Below, in pieces: positions 26,883 to 34,382 of a DNA stretch of 64,000 bases (the stretch's first letter is position 1; each line of letters opens with the position of its first letter). A program made the position numbers and the translations under genes. This stretch comes from an uncultured Oscillospiraceae bacterium (GTDB lineage: Bacteria; Bacillota; Clostridia; Oscillospirales; Ruminococcaceae): positions 62,001 through 126,000 of the forward strand of contig UQBC01000001.1 in assembly GCA_900539195.1 (NCBI GenBank). The letters are read 5' to 3'. Under the pieces are notes generated by a model. It did no database searches. It was not told the origin of the DNA and saw only the letters and a program-made list of their open reading frames with translations.

Positions 26883-27065
26883 ACCTTTATTCTTTCCTTA
26901 GTTTTAATATCCTTGATTTAAAGCCTGCCCTCAGGCAAAGACGATGGAACCGAATAGTTCCACTGATAACACGACCTTTCACGCATTTTCGGCGTCGGTT
27001 AATAAATTATGGTTATATAGATATGTCTTTTTATGGAAATTTAAATCAAAGCCTATACCTACACG
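26883..27065 (-). promoter_or_regulatory. pheST leader with two hairpins
   Basis: Between the promoter and pheS the minus-strand RNA can form TGGAAC-TATTC-GGTTCCA (about 26944-26961) and GCCTG-AGG-GCAGGC (26922-26936, short tail CTTTAAA). This invites an attenuation model, but the T-box core sequence is not present and the T run is weak. Regulatory function is possible, class unknown. Confidence 0.4.
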
Positions 27066-27071
27066 ATAGAC

Positions 27072-27100
27072 ATTATAACAGAAATCCGATACTTTTGCAA
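27072..27100 (-). promoter_or_regulatory. Sigma-A promoter of pheST
   Basis: On the minus strand -35 TTGCAA (27100-27095) and a perfect -10 TATAAT (27077-27072) are spaced by 17 bases. Confidence 0.8.
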
Positions 27101-27166
27101 GTGTAATAAAGCAGTTTTATGGAAATTTTGCAGGATTTTCACTTGTGTTGCCGCCTTGATATATAC

Positions 27167-27193
27167 AAAAGCACCCGCCATAACGGTGGGTGC
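27167..27193 (-). terminator. Terminator after the pilin-like gene
   Basis: On the minus strand GCACCCACC pairs with GGCGGGTGC (one wobble), followed by TTTTG. It also insulates the pheST promoter from upstream transcription. Confidence 0.85.
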
Positions 27194-27233
27194 CTCATCT
27201 CATATTAAGTTACAGCTCAGGTTCGCTTGACCC

Positions 27234-27977
27234 TCATGTGCTTTCAGATGCTTCTGACGATGTATCGTCATAATCATATGCCTTGACTTCCTTGAATAAC
27301 GTCATATCGTCAAAAGCATATCTTTCGGGATATGCGCCAAGGATATAACTGTCAACGTAGTAGTCGCCGGTAGTGACTACGGTTGTCTTTGTAAATGCCG
27401 CCGAATCGTCTGTCGCCTTGCTGAGATCCCCGATCTCTTCATATCCTGTCCAATATGTCATTATAACTCTGCACTGATCGTCGACCAATGCATAATAATA
27501 TCCGTAATCGTCATCGGTTGAAAACGTATTGAATGAATCCAGAAGCTTATGGTCGGCTGAAGTCTCGTCCATAAGTGCATAAGTCTGCATTACTACATAG
27601 CCCTGAGCAGTATTTGCCGCCACGTCTTCACTCGGCGCCTGAAGATTTGAAAGTCTTATTTCGGTAAAACCTTTCCCTTGCTCTGCCTTTGCCGCAATAT
27701 AAAGATAGTCGCCCTTGCCGATCGTCGCCGTGCCTGCGCCATATTCATATGTAAAATATCCGCTGTCTTTATCCGGCGCATCCGCTCTGTACTGTATAAG
27801 TATTCTCTGCGAGCCGAAATAGAAGCTCTTTGCCTTTGCCTGAGCCTCCTGCGGTTTACCGGCATTGAGTGATGCAGGCAGTATTATAGCTGTAAGTATT
27901 CCGATTATTCCGATAACTACAATAAGCTCCACCATTGTGAAACCTTTTTTATTATTAAGTTGTATCAGCTTGCGCAT
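27234..27977 (-). CDS. Type IV pilin-like protein with prepilin methylation signal
   Basis: 247 residues. The class III signal NKKGFTMVELIVVIGIIGIL is complete: cleavage after Gly, N-methyl-Phe, Glu at mature position 5, then the hydrophobic helix. The remainder is a pseudopilin-like globular region with no recognised subtype, ending in an acidic Ser/Glu tail. The start at 27977 is set by GGGGAGG upstream; a longer frame to 28112 crosses the promoter and is rejected. No prepilin peptidase, ATPase or inner-membrane pilus gene is in the window, so assembly must rely on genes elsewhere. Confidence 0.85.
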   Translation of the reverse strand: MRKLIQLNNKKGFTMVELIVVIGIIGILTAIILPASLNAGKPQEAQAKAKSFYFGSQRILIQYRADAPDKDSGYFTYEYGAGTATIGKGDYLYIAAKAEQGKGFTEIRLSNLQAPSEDVAANTAQGYVVMQTYALMDETSADHKLLDSFNTFSTDDDYGYYYALVDDQCRVIMTYWTGYEEIGDLSKATDDSAAFTKTTVVTTGDYYVDSYILGAYPERYAFDDMTLFKEVKAYDYDDTSSEASEST

Positions 27978-28020
27978 CAGTCTGACCTCCCCATAAAGCT
28001 GTAGACTATATTTCATGTTA

Positions 28021-28049
28021 ATTTTACCATATTTTTTATGCAATGTCAA
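28021..28049 (-). promoter_or_regulatory. Sigma-A promoter of the pilin-like gene
   Basis: On the minus strand a perfect -35 TTGACA (28049-28044) and -10 TAAAAT (28026-28021) are spaced by 17 bases; the ATG is 44 bases further. Confidence 0.85.
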
Positions 28050-28110
28050 CTGAATTTCTAACACTTTTCCTGTTATATTCGGCTTTTTTGTTATAATTGC
28101 CATTAAAAAC

Positions 28111-28138
28111 AAAATCCCCCGCAGGTTTCTGCGGGGGA
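28111..28138 (-). terminator. Terminator after the repeat-bearing surface protein gene
   Basis: On the minus strand CCCCCGCAG - AAAC - CTGCGGGGG type stem (10 bp, perfect) is followed by ATTTTGTTTTT. Confidence 0.9.
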
Positions 28139-28175
28139 TAAATTGCTTATTTACGCTTATTGCTTAAAGCCGAAA

Positions 28176-29048
28176 TTACTTTCTCTTCTTAGCAACGATA
28201 ACAGCGCCTGTAGCGAGAACTGCAATGCCTGCTACTACTGCAACGCTCTCAACACCTGTGTTTGTGCTGGGCTTTGTAGAGTCACCTGTTGTAGGAGCAT
28301 CTGTAGCGGGAGCGTCTGTAGCGGGAGCATCTGTAGCGGGAGCAGAATTGCCACCGTCAACTACATTGCCAAGACCGTCGAATGCAATAAGTACATTGCC
28401 TTCAGCGTCGAGAACTTCACACTTTACAACTTCAATTGTAGCGATAGACTGACCCCATTCCTGAAGTGCAACCTGCATGCAACCGATCGTCTTAGCGTCG
28501 CCCTTAGCGATGGGGTTGTCAAAGCCGTTAGCTGTCAGCTGATATGTATAATCGCCGATCTTCTCGTAGCTCAGATCCTTATCGTTTGAAGCATCGTCAT
28601 CCTTGTTGGGGTCTGTAGCGAGCTCAAGAGCGTCATCTGTAACTCCCCAGTACTGCTTGCTGGGCCAGTTGTATGTATCCCAAGCGTCTGTACCATTCTG
28701 GATGTCGCCGCCGTTGATTGAAAGAACAACGCCGCCGCCTGTAGCACCGTCCCAGAACTCACGGTTGCCGTCTGCACCGTCAGCATCCTTTTCGGGAATT
28801 GTAACAGTAAATCTTGCGCCTGTTACCTTTGAGTAGTCGATATCATACTTTGTAGCGGGCTTGCCCTCTGCTTCATTGCCTTCGTTGTAAACCTGAACGA
28901 GCCATGAATCGTTACCTGATGAAAGGCCTGCAGACTTGCCGTCTGCTTCTGTTACCTTCTTAAGGCTTGATGCGCTTGCTGCTACAGCTAATGTGCTGAG
29001 TGCGAGCGAAGAAGCTACGATACCTGTCATGATCTTTCTTAACTTCAT
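28176..29048 (-). CDS. Secreted surface protein with ATDAP repeats and C-terminal anchor helix
   Basis: 290 residues. Signal peptide (MKLRKIMTGIVASSLALSTLAVAASA), a beta-rich domain of about 200 residues with no recognised family, then three ATDAP repeats plus ATDAPTTGD, and a C-terminal STNTG - hydrophobic helix - KKRK tail. The tail has the layout of a sortase-sorting signal, but lacks a clear LPxTG; TNTG may be a divergent version. The start at 29048 follows AGGAGG. A strong promoter, a palindromic operator-like site and a strong terminator make this a self-contained, probably abundant transcript. Function unknown. Confidence 0.75.
   Translation of the reverse strand: MKLRKIMTGIVASSLALSTLAVAASASSLKKVTEADGKSAGLSSGNDSWLVQVYNEGNEAEGKPATKYDIDYSKVTGARFTVTIPEKDADGADGNREFWDGATGGGVVLSINGGDIQNGTDAWDTYNWPSKQYWGVTDDALELATDPNKDDDASNDKDLSYEKIGDYTYQLTANGFDNPIAKGDAKTIGCMQVALQEWGQSIATIEVVKCEVLDAEGNVLIAFDGLGNVVDGGNSAPATDAPATDAPATDAPTTGDSTKPSTNTGVESVAVVAGIAVLATGAVIVAKKRK
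28293..28346. repeat. 15-bp tandem coding repeat (ATDAP units)
   Basis: GGAGCATCTGTAGCG-type units recur three to four times in frame within the surface-protein gene. The units are nearly identical, so copy number could change by slippage without shifting frame. Confidence 0.8.
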
Positions 29049-29084
29049 TGGAAAAATCCTCCTAATAAAACTTAATTTCGTTTT

Positions 29085-29102
29085 GTTACACACTTGTGTA
29101 AC
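29085..29102. promoter_or_regulatory. Operator-like palindrome in the surface-protein leader
   Basis: GTTACACA-CT-TGTGTAAC is a perfect 8-bp inverted repeat. It sits just downstream of the -10 box (29114-29119), about +5 to +22 of the transcript, a typical repressor position; as RNA it could also be a 5' stabilising hairpin. Confidence 0.55.
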
Positions 29103-29113
29103 TTTACACACCT

Positions 29114-29142
29114 ATTTTAACATTTCGTTTTTTTAAAGTCAA
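29114..29142 (-). promoter_or_regulatory. Sigma-A promoter of the surface-protein gene
   Basis: On the minus strand -35 TTGACT (29142-29137) and -10 TAAAAT (29119-29114), spacing 17. Confidence 0.85.
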
Positions 29143-29363
29143 TGTGCATTATGCCTAAAATGTATGTGAAATTTTATTGAAACTAACGGCATTACACAGC
29201 ATCAAGGGCGTAATTTAAGTAAATTTAAGATTAACGGTGAATTATGTTATGCTTTTGTGATAAAAAGGGTGGATGAAACGGTGCTGTAATATACCTCTCA
29301 TTCTCTTATACAACGGGTTTGTTCGGCAAAAATGAAAACTGCTTAAAATTTTGCTTAAAAGGA

Positions 29364-29392
29364 TTGAGAAAAGCCGAAAAATATGGTATATT
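29364..29392 (+). promoter_or_regulatory. Sigma-A promoter of the GH36 gene
   Basis: -35 TTGAGA (29364-29369) and -10 TATATT (29387-29392), spacing 17; the start codon is 54 bases past the -10. Confidence 0.65.
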
Positions 29393-29445
29393 TAATGTAT
29401 ATGGGAACTTGTTGTATCCCGAATAAGTTAAAGGACGGAAAAATT

Positions 29446-31638
29446 ATGTCTATCGTATTTGACGAAAACAAGCGTGTATTCAAGCTCGACACGGAAAAAT
29501 CGAGCTACGCATTCCATATCACCGACAGCAGAAACCTGCTCCACCTGTACTACGGCGGCTATATTCCGGAAACGGATATAACTCATATGCTCCGCATACC
29601 GAATGACGAGCCGTTTGTACCTGCGGTACACGACGCTATGGGACCTCACAGCTTTGACTGTGCGCCTATCGAATTTCCGACATCGGGCGTTGCGGATTTC
29701 AGAGAACCGGCAATGCAGGTAATGGATATAAACGGTATGTCCGCCTGTGAATGCTACTACAAGGATTACAGAATTTCAAACGGCAAGCCGAAATTAAAGG
29801 GGCTTCCCGCTACATACGCCGCAGACGACGAGGCACAGACGCTTGAGGTATTCTGCTACGACCCGCACAGCGGTCTTGACATTACACTTATGTACAGCGT
29901 ATTCCCGAAATTTGACGTTATCACAAGAAGCGTAAAGGTCGAAAACAACGGTCTTGCCGCTATCGACCTGCGCCGTCTCATATCAATGAGCCTTGATCTT
30001 GACAGAATGGACTACGATATGATAACACTGCACGGAACATGGGCAAGAGAACGCCATGTACAGCGTTTCCCTATACGTTTCGGCAAGCAGTCGATAGATT
30101 CCAACAGAGGTGCTACAAGCCACGCTCACAACAACTTCTTTGCGCTGTGCGACCACACCGCAACAGAGGACTTCGGCGAAGCTTACGGCTTTGCTCTGGT
30201 GTATTCGGGTTCGTTCTTAGGAATGGTAGAGGTAGGTCAGTATGAAAAGACAAGGGCGCTGCTCGGTATAAATCCGTATGACTTCTCGTGGCACTTAGAG
30301 CCGGGAGAAGATTTTCAGGCACCTGAGGTCATCATGACCTATTCCGGCGAGGGCTTAGGTCAGATGTCAAGAAACTTCCACGATGTTATGAGGAACAACC
30401 TTATCAGAGGAAAGTGGAAGGATATGCGCCGTCCTATACTTATTAATAACTGGGAAGCGACATATTTCAACTTTGACACGGACAAGCTCCTTGATATAGC
30501 AAGAGAGGCTAAGAAAGCCGGAATCGAGATGCTCGTCATGGACGACGGCTGGTTTGGTCACAGAAACGATGATAAATCTTCCCTCGGCGACTGGTTTGTG
30601 AACGAGAATAAGATAAAGGGCGGTCTTAAGCACCTTGTAGACGAGGTAAACAAGATAGGTCTTAAGTTCGGTATATGGTTCGAGCCTGAGATGATAAGCC
30701 CGGACAGCAAGCTGTATGCGGAACATCAGGACTGGTGCATACACATTCCCGGCAGACACCGCACGACTGTAAGAAGTCAGCTTGTACTTGATTTTTCAAG
30801 AAAAGAAGTGCGTGACTATATCTATGAGCAGATGAAGGCTATCCTTTCAAGCGCAAACATAGAATATGTAAAGTGGGATATGAACAGACAGCTCAGCGAG
30901 GTCGGCAACGAGGTATTCCCTCCCGAAAGACAGCGTGAGATATGGCACAGGTATGTCCTCGGCGTATATGAAATGCAGGAAAGACTGCTGACAGACTTCC
31001 CTGACCTGCTCCTTGAAAACTGTGCGGGCGGCGGCTCACGCTTTGACGCAGGTATGCTGTACTACTCTCCTCAGATATGGACAAGCGATGATACCGACGC
31101 TATAGAAAGGCTCAAGATACAGTACGGCACTTCTATGTGCTATCCCTGCTCCTGCTTCGGCGCTCACGTTTCGGACAGCCCGAACCACTGTGTAGGCAGG
31201 ATCACTCCGTTTGAAACAAGAGGACACGTTGCGATGTCGGGTACGTTCGGCTATGAACTTGACGTTACGAAGATTTCGGACGATGACAAGTATGCGATAA
31301 AGGAACAGATAGAAGAATTCAACAAGTACAATCCGCTTGTGAGAACGGGCGATTATTACAGAATCGGCGATCCGTTCGCAAACGACCGCTTTGACGCATG
31401 GCAGTTTGTCGCAAAGGACAAGAGCGAAACACTCCTCGAATATGTACAGGTTCTTAAGGAGCCAAGCGTGTTCCTGCACAGAGTAAAGCTGAAAGGGCTT
31501 GAAAAGGGCTGCTACTACAAGCACGAGCAGACGGGAAGGGTTTATTCGGCAGAGCTTCTGATGAACAGCGGATTTGACATTCCTTCGTTGTGGGGAGATT
31601 TCAGGTCGTTTATTGCGCATTTTGTAAGGGTGAAGTAA
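29446..31638 (+). CDS. Alpha-galactosidase, glycoside hydrolase family 36
   Basis: 730 residues from the ATG at 29446, chosen for its AAGGACGG ribosome site; an upstream ATG at 29383 overlaps the -10 box. It has the GH36 order: N-terminal beta-supersandwich, TIM barrel and C-terminal beta domain. The nucleophile is D478 (KWDMNR) and the acid/base is D548 (TSDDTDAIERLKIQYG), the same positions I recall from Geobacillus AgaA/AgaB-type enzymes. No signal peptide, so it is intracellular and acts on imported raffinose-family or galactosyl oligosaccharides. The tetrameric AgaB-like subgroup is likely. Confidence 0.93.
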   Translation: MSIVFDENKRVFKLDTEKSSYAFHITDSRNLLHLYYGGYIPETDITHMLRIPNDEPFVPAVHDAMGPHSFDCAPIEFPTSGVADFREPAMQVMDINGMSACECYYKDYRISNGKPKLKGLPATYAADDEAQTLEVFCYDPHSGLDITLMYSVFPKFDVITRSVKVENNGLAAIDLRRLISMSLDLDRMDYDMITLHGTWARERHVQRFPIRFGKQSIDSNRGATSHAHNNFFALCDHTATEDFGEAYGFALVYSGSFLGMVEVGQYEKTRALLGINPYDFSWHLEPGEDFQAPEVIMTYSGEGLGQMSRNFHDVMRNNLIRGKWKDMRRPILINNWEATYFNFDTDKLLDIAREAKKAGIEMLVMDDGWFGHRNDDKSSLGDWFVNENKIKGGLKHLVDEVNKIGLKFGIWFEPEMISPDSKLYAEHQDWCIHIPGRHRTTVRSQLVLDFSRKEVRDYIYEQMKAILSSANIEYVKWDMNRQLSEVGNEVFPPERQREIWHRYVLGVYEMQERLLTDFPDLLLENCAGGGSRFDAGMLYYSPQIWTSDDTDAIERLKIQYGTSMCYPCSCFGAHVSDSPNHCVGRITPFETRGHVAMSGTFGYELDVTKISDDDKYAIKEQIEEFNKYNPLVRTGDYYRIGDPFANDRFDAWQFVAKDKSETLLEYVQVLKEPSVFLHRVKLKGLEKGCYYKHEQTGRVYSAELLMNSGFDIPSLWGDFRSFIAHFVRVK

Positions 31639-31689
31639 GATTGTTGTCAGTATGGGGTGTCCCATGCCGATTATTCAGGGTGAAATATT

Positions 31690-32094
31690 ATGAAAAAACT
31701 CGGTGTTATACGACTCATCGTCTGCATTGCGGCGATAATAATGGAGCTTTTACCGCTCGGTGCGGTACTCAAATACGGATTGATGTCCGACAGCGGTCAT
31801 TTGATTTTCCGCTTTGAGAATTACTCGTATTTCGATGTCACTCCGTTCGGATATGCAATGTTCAACTATATGATATGCGCTGTGATGACAACTATTACGG
31901 CTATGCTTTCTCTGCTGTGGATATTCTTCGGCAAGAAGCGTCAGACACCTATTACGGTTTTAGCTTCGATAGCACTGGTAATGTCGCTCGTCCCGTACCT
32001 TACACAGACATTCAATGTTTTTACTGTCATAATCTCAGCGCTTATAGCGGCGGTGCTTGTGCTGTCGGTAATAATTCAGATAAAGCATGAATAG
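31690..32094 (+). CDS. Small four-helix membrane protein
   Basis: 134 residues, about four predicted membrane helices (approx. 5-27, 58-80, 85-105, 108-130) and a KHE tail. No family recognised. It follows the GH36 gene by 51 bases and precedes the WYL regulator by 15, so it may be part of the same transcript or the regulator's. Role unknown. Confidence 0.6.
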   Translation: MKKLGVIRLIVCIAAIIMELLPLGAVLKYGLMSDSGHLIFRFENYSYFDVTPFGYAMFNYMICAVMTTITAMLSLLWIFFGKKRQTPITVLASIALVMSLVPYLTQTFNVFTVIISALIAAVLVLSVIIQIKHE

Positions 32095-32109
32095 GAAAGG
32101 AAATGTACT

Positions 32110-33084
32110 ATGCCGCGTTCATCAAATCAGAAACCGAAACTGTTGTATCTGGAAAAAATGTTCCGTGAAGAGTCAGACGAACAGCACCCGCTTACCGTAA
32201 AGGATATTATATCCGGGCTTGACAAGGTAGGCATAAAGGCGGAGCGCAAGGCTATCTATGACGATATAGAGCTTCTGCGTGAAGTAATGGATATGGATAT
32301 CTGCTCGGACAAAGTAGGAAGCTATTATCTCGGAACAGACAGGTTCCAGTTTGAAGAGCTTCAGCTGCTTGCCGATGCGGCAGCTTGCTCAAAGTTTATA
32401 ACCGAGGACAAGTCAAGGGAACTGGTTGAGAAAATATCACATCTCACCAGCAACTTCAAGGCTCGCGAACTGCAAAGGAGCGTAATCGTAGCAAACCGTG
32501 TAAAGACGGAAAACCGCAAGATATACTATAATATCAACAAAATACACGAGGCGATAAAGCAGCAGAGGAAAATCACCTTCCACTACTTCAGATATGATAT
32601 CAAAAAGAAAAAAGTCTACAAGACATCGGGCGGACGGTATGTAATGTCGCCGTACTCGCTTGCGTGGGAAGATGAAAACTACTACTGCATAGGCTACTAT
32701 GAAAAGTATAACGCTATATCGAACTTCCGTGTTGACCGTATGGAAGACGTTGAAGTTTCCGGTGAACCCGCTGTTCCCGCTAAGGACTTCAACCTTGCGG
32801 AATATACCCGCAGGATATTCGGTATGTTCGCAGGAAGCGAAACCGTAAGGGCAAAGCTCAGCTTCGACAACTCGCTTACAAGCGTTGTCATAGATAAGTT
32901 CGGCTCGGACATAACAATGCACAAGCTCGATGAAAATCATTTTTACATATCAAAGGATATAAACGTCAGCCCGACATTTTTCGGCTGGTTGTTCCAGCTC
33001 GGAGCAAATGCCGAAATTCTTGAACCGCTGACTCTGAGAAAAGAATTTACCGGCTATCTCGACAAGGTAAGAAACCTGTACTGA
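32110..33084 (+). CDS. WYL-domain transcriptional regulator
   Basis: 324 residues: an N-terminal winged helix-turn-helix (about 1-75, LTVKDIISGLDKVGIKAERKAIYDDIELLRE), a linker, and a WYL ligand-sensing domain (about 140-225; FHYFRYDIKKKKVYKTSGGRYVMSPYSLAWEDENYYCIGYY) with a WCX-type C-terminal extension. WYL regulators often sense nucleotides or DNA damage and are frequent in defence loci, but no defence genes are adjacent. Targets are unknown; neighbours in the same direction (DUF3810, ADP-ribosylglycohydrolase-like) are candidates. Confidence 0.88.
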   Translation: MPRSSNQKPKLLYLEKMFREESDEQHPLTVKDIISGLDKVGIKAERKAIYDDIELLREVMDMDICSDKVGSYYLGTDRFQFEELQLLADAAACSKFITEDKSRELVEKISHLTSNFKARELQRSVIVANRVKTENRKIYYNINKIHEAIKQQRKITFHYFRYDIKKKKVYKTSGGRYVMSPYSLAWEDENYYCIGYYEKYNAISNFRVDRMEDVEVSGEPAVPAKDFNLAEYTRRIFGMFAGSETVRAKLSFDNSLTSVVIDKFGSDITMHKLDENHFYISKDINVSPTFFGWLFQLGANAEILEPLTLRKEFTGYLDKVRNLY

Positions 33085-33110
33085 ACCGACGCTAAGAAAG
33101 ATGTATCTGT

Positions 33111-34229
33111 ATGGCAAAGTTGAAATCCGTATTTACAAAAATACCAAAGTGGCTGTATTACACAGTGCCGGCTTTTGCCGCGTCGCTTACGCTTACTCTG
33201 CTTGCAAAAAATACGACCGGGTTTGCCGAATGGTACAGTACAAATATATATCCGTTTTTTGTCGGCACTGTCGGGCGGATCACTTCTGTACTGCCTTTCT
33301 CGCTGTGTGAGTTGCTGCTGTACACGGTAATTATCCTTGCCGCTGTCGGTGTAACCTTTACCGTTGTCAGATTCATCAAAGGCAAAGGTAAACGGAAACG
33401 GCTCATGACGAGGGTGCTCGCCGTTGTGCTGAACTTTGCGGTCAGCATATTCTTTGTATTTACGCTTTTCTGTGGAATAAACTATAACAGAACACCGTTT
33501 TCCGCAGTCAGTGGATTTACCGTTGAAGCCTACACGGCGCAGGAGCTTGCCGACCTTTGCGTATACATTCTTAAAAACGCAAATGATACCGCCCGGAAGA
33601 TAGAAACCGATGAAACGCTGACGGTAGAGCTTGACAGCAAAATAAACCTTGACGAAGAATGCAAAAAGGCAATGAACCTGCTCGGCGATAGGTACGACAG
33701 CCTGTCGGGGTTTTATCCGGACGCAAAGCCGGTAATTGCATCAGAGGGTATGTCTTATATGAGAATACTCGGAATGTATGCGCCGTTTACAATAGAAGCA
33801 AATTATAACGCAAATGCGCCGGACTTTGCAAAACCGTTCACGGTGTGTCATGAACTGTCGCATCTGAAAGGCTTTATGCGTGAGGACGAGGCAAATTTTA
33901 TCGCCTATCTTGCCTGCACAGGCTCGGATAACGTGTATCTGCAATATGCGGGCTGGGTATACGCTCTTATCTATGCCGCAAATGCACTTTATTCGGCGGC
34001 AGGCTCGGAAATATACAGCGAGCTTATGAGCTATGCCGATGAAAAAGTAATAGCGGAGCTCAGCGCCAACAGCGCATACTGGAAGAAATACGAAACTCCG
34101 GTCGCAACTGTCGCCACAACAGTGAACGATACCTATCTTAAATCGCAGGGGCAGACGGACGGAAAGAAGTCATATGGCAGATTTGTAGACCTGATGATAA
34201 GCTACAGAAAAATGCAGGCAAGTGAATAA
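33111..34229 (+). CDS. DUF3810 membrane protein with HExxH motif
   Basis: 372 residues. Three predicted N-terminal membrane helices (about 15-35, 60-82, 105-130) are followed by an outside-facing domain carrying VCHELSHLKGFMREDEANFIAYLAC: an HExxH zinc-protease signature with the third ligand candidate Glu in the DEAN stretch. This arrangement defines DUF3810, a family of putative membrane-bound metallopeptidases without known substrate. It starts 26 bases after the WYL gene. A short hairpin without T run (34230-34245) follows the stop. Confidence 0.8.
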   Translation: MAKLKSVFTKIPKWLYYTVPAFAASLTLTLLAKNTTGFAEWYSTNIYPFFVGTVGRITSVLPFSLCELLLYTVIILAAVGVTFTVVRFIKGKGKRKRLMTRVLAVVLNFAVSIFFVFTLFCGINYNRTPFSAVSGFTVEAYTAQELADLCVYILKNANDTARKIETDETLTVELDSKINLDEECKKAMNLLGDRYDSLSGFYPDAKPVIASEGMSYMRILGMYAPFTIEANYNANAPDFAKPFTVCHELSHLKGFMREDEANFIAYLACTGSDNVYLQYAGWVYALIYAANALYSAAGSEIYSELMSYADEKVIAELSANSAYWKKYETPVATVATTVNDTYLKSQGQTDGKKSYGRFVDLMISYRKMQASE

Positions 34230-34310
34230 AACGCTGTGCAGCGTTATAAATATAATTATCATTTATTCCCGACCGTTACGCAAAGCTGAGGTAAGCACAA
34301 ATGCTTCGCA

Positions 34311-34374
34311 AGGGCGGAATTTGGGGCGGCACATTGCCGCAAAGGGCGGAATTTGAGGCGGCGCATTGCCGCAG
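34311..34374 (+). repeat. Two tandem REP-like palindromic elements (copies 3 and 4)
   Basis: Two 32-bp units (34311-34342, 34343-34374) each read AGGGCGGAATTTGGGGCGGC-type sequence ending in ATTGCCGC, with a GCGGCA-CAT-TGCCGC hairpin. They differ at three to four bases. The second runs directly into the CAGGAG ribosome site of the next gene. They belong to the family at 5425-5456 and 5618-5647. Confidence 0.75.
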
Positions 34375-34382
34375 GAGATTTT

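Larger units (their letters stand above)
29049..29445. other. Divergent intergenic region, 397 bases
   Basis: Holds the promoter and operator-like palindrome of the minus-strand surface-protein gene and the promoter of the plus-strand GH36 gene. The middle (about 29145-29360) is AT-rich with nothing further recognised. Confidence 0.6.

Noticed and set aside
26931..27000. Leader peptide for pheST attenuation
   Set aside because: The short minus-strand frame here has no Phe codon run and no ribosome site.
26883..27065. T-box riboswitch upstream of pheS
   Set aside because: The T-box core (AGGGUGGNACCGCG type) is absent and the TGGA base would not match the expected discriminator of tRNA(Phe); no Phe specifier stem could be built by eye.
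34230..34245. Terminator after the DUF3810 gene
   Set aside because: AACGCTG-TG-CAGCGTT has a loop too small and no T run.
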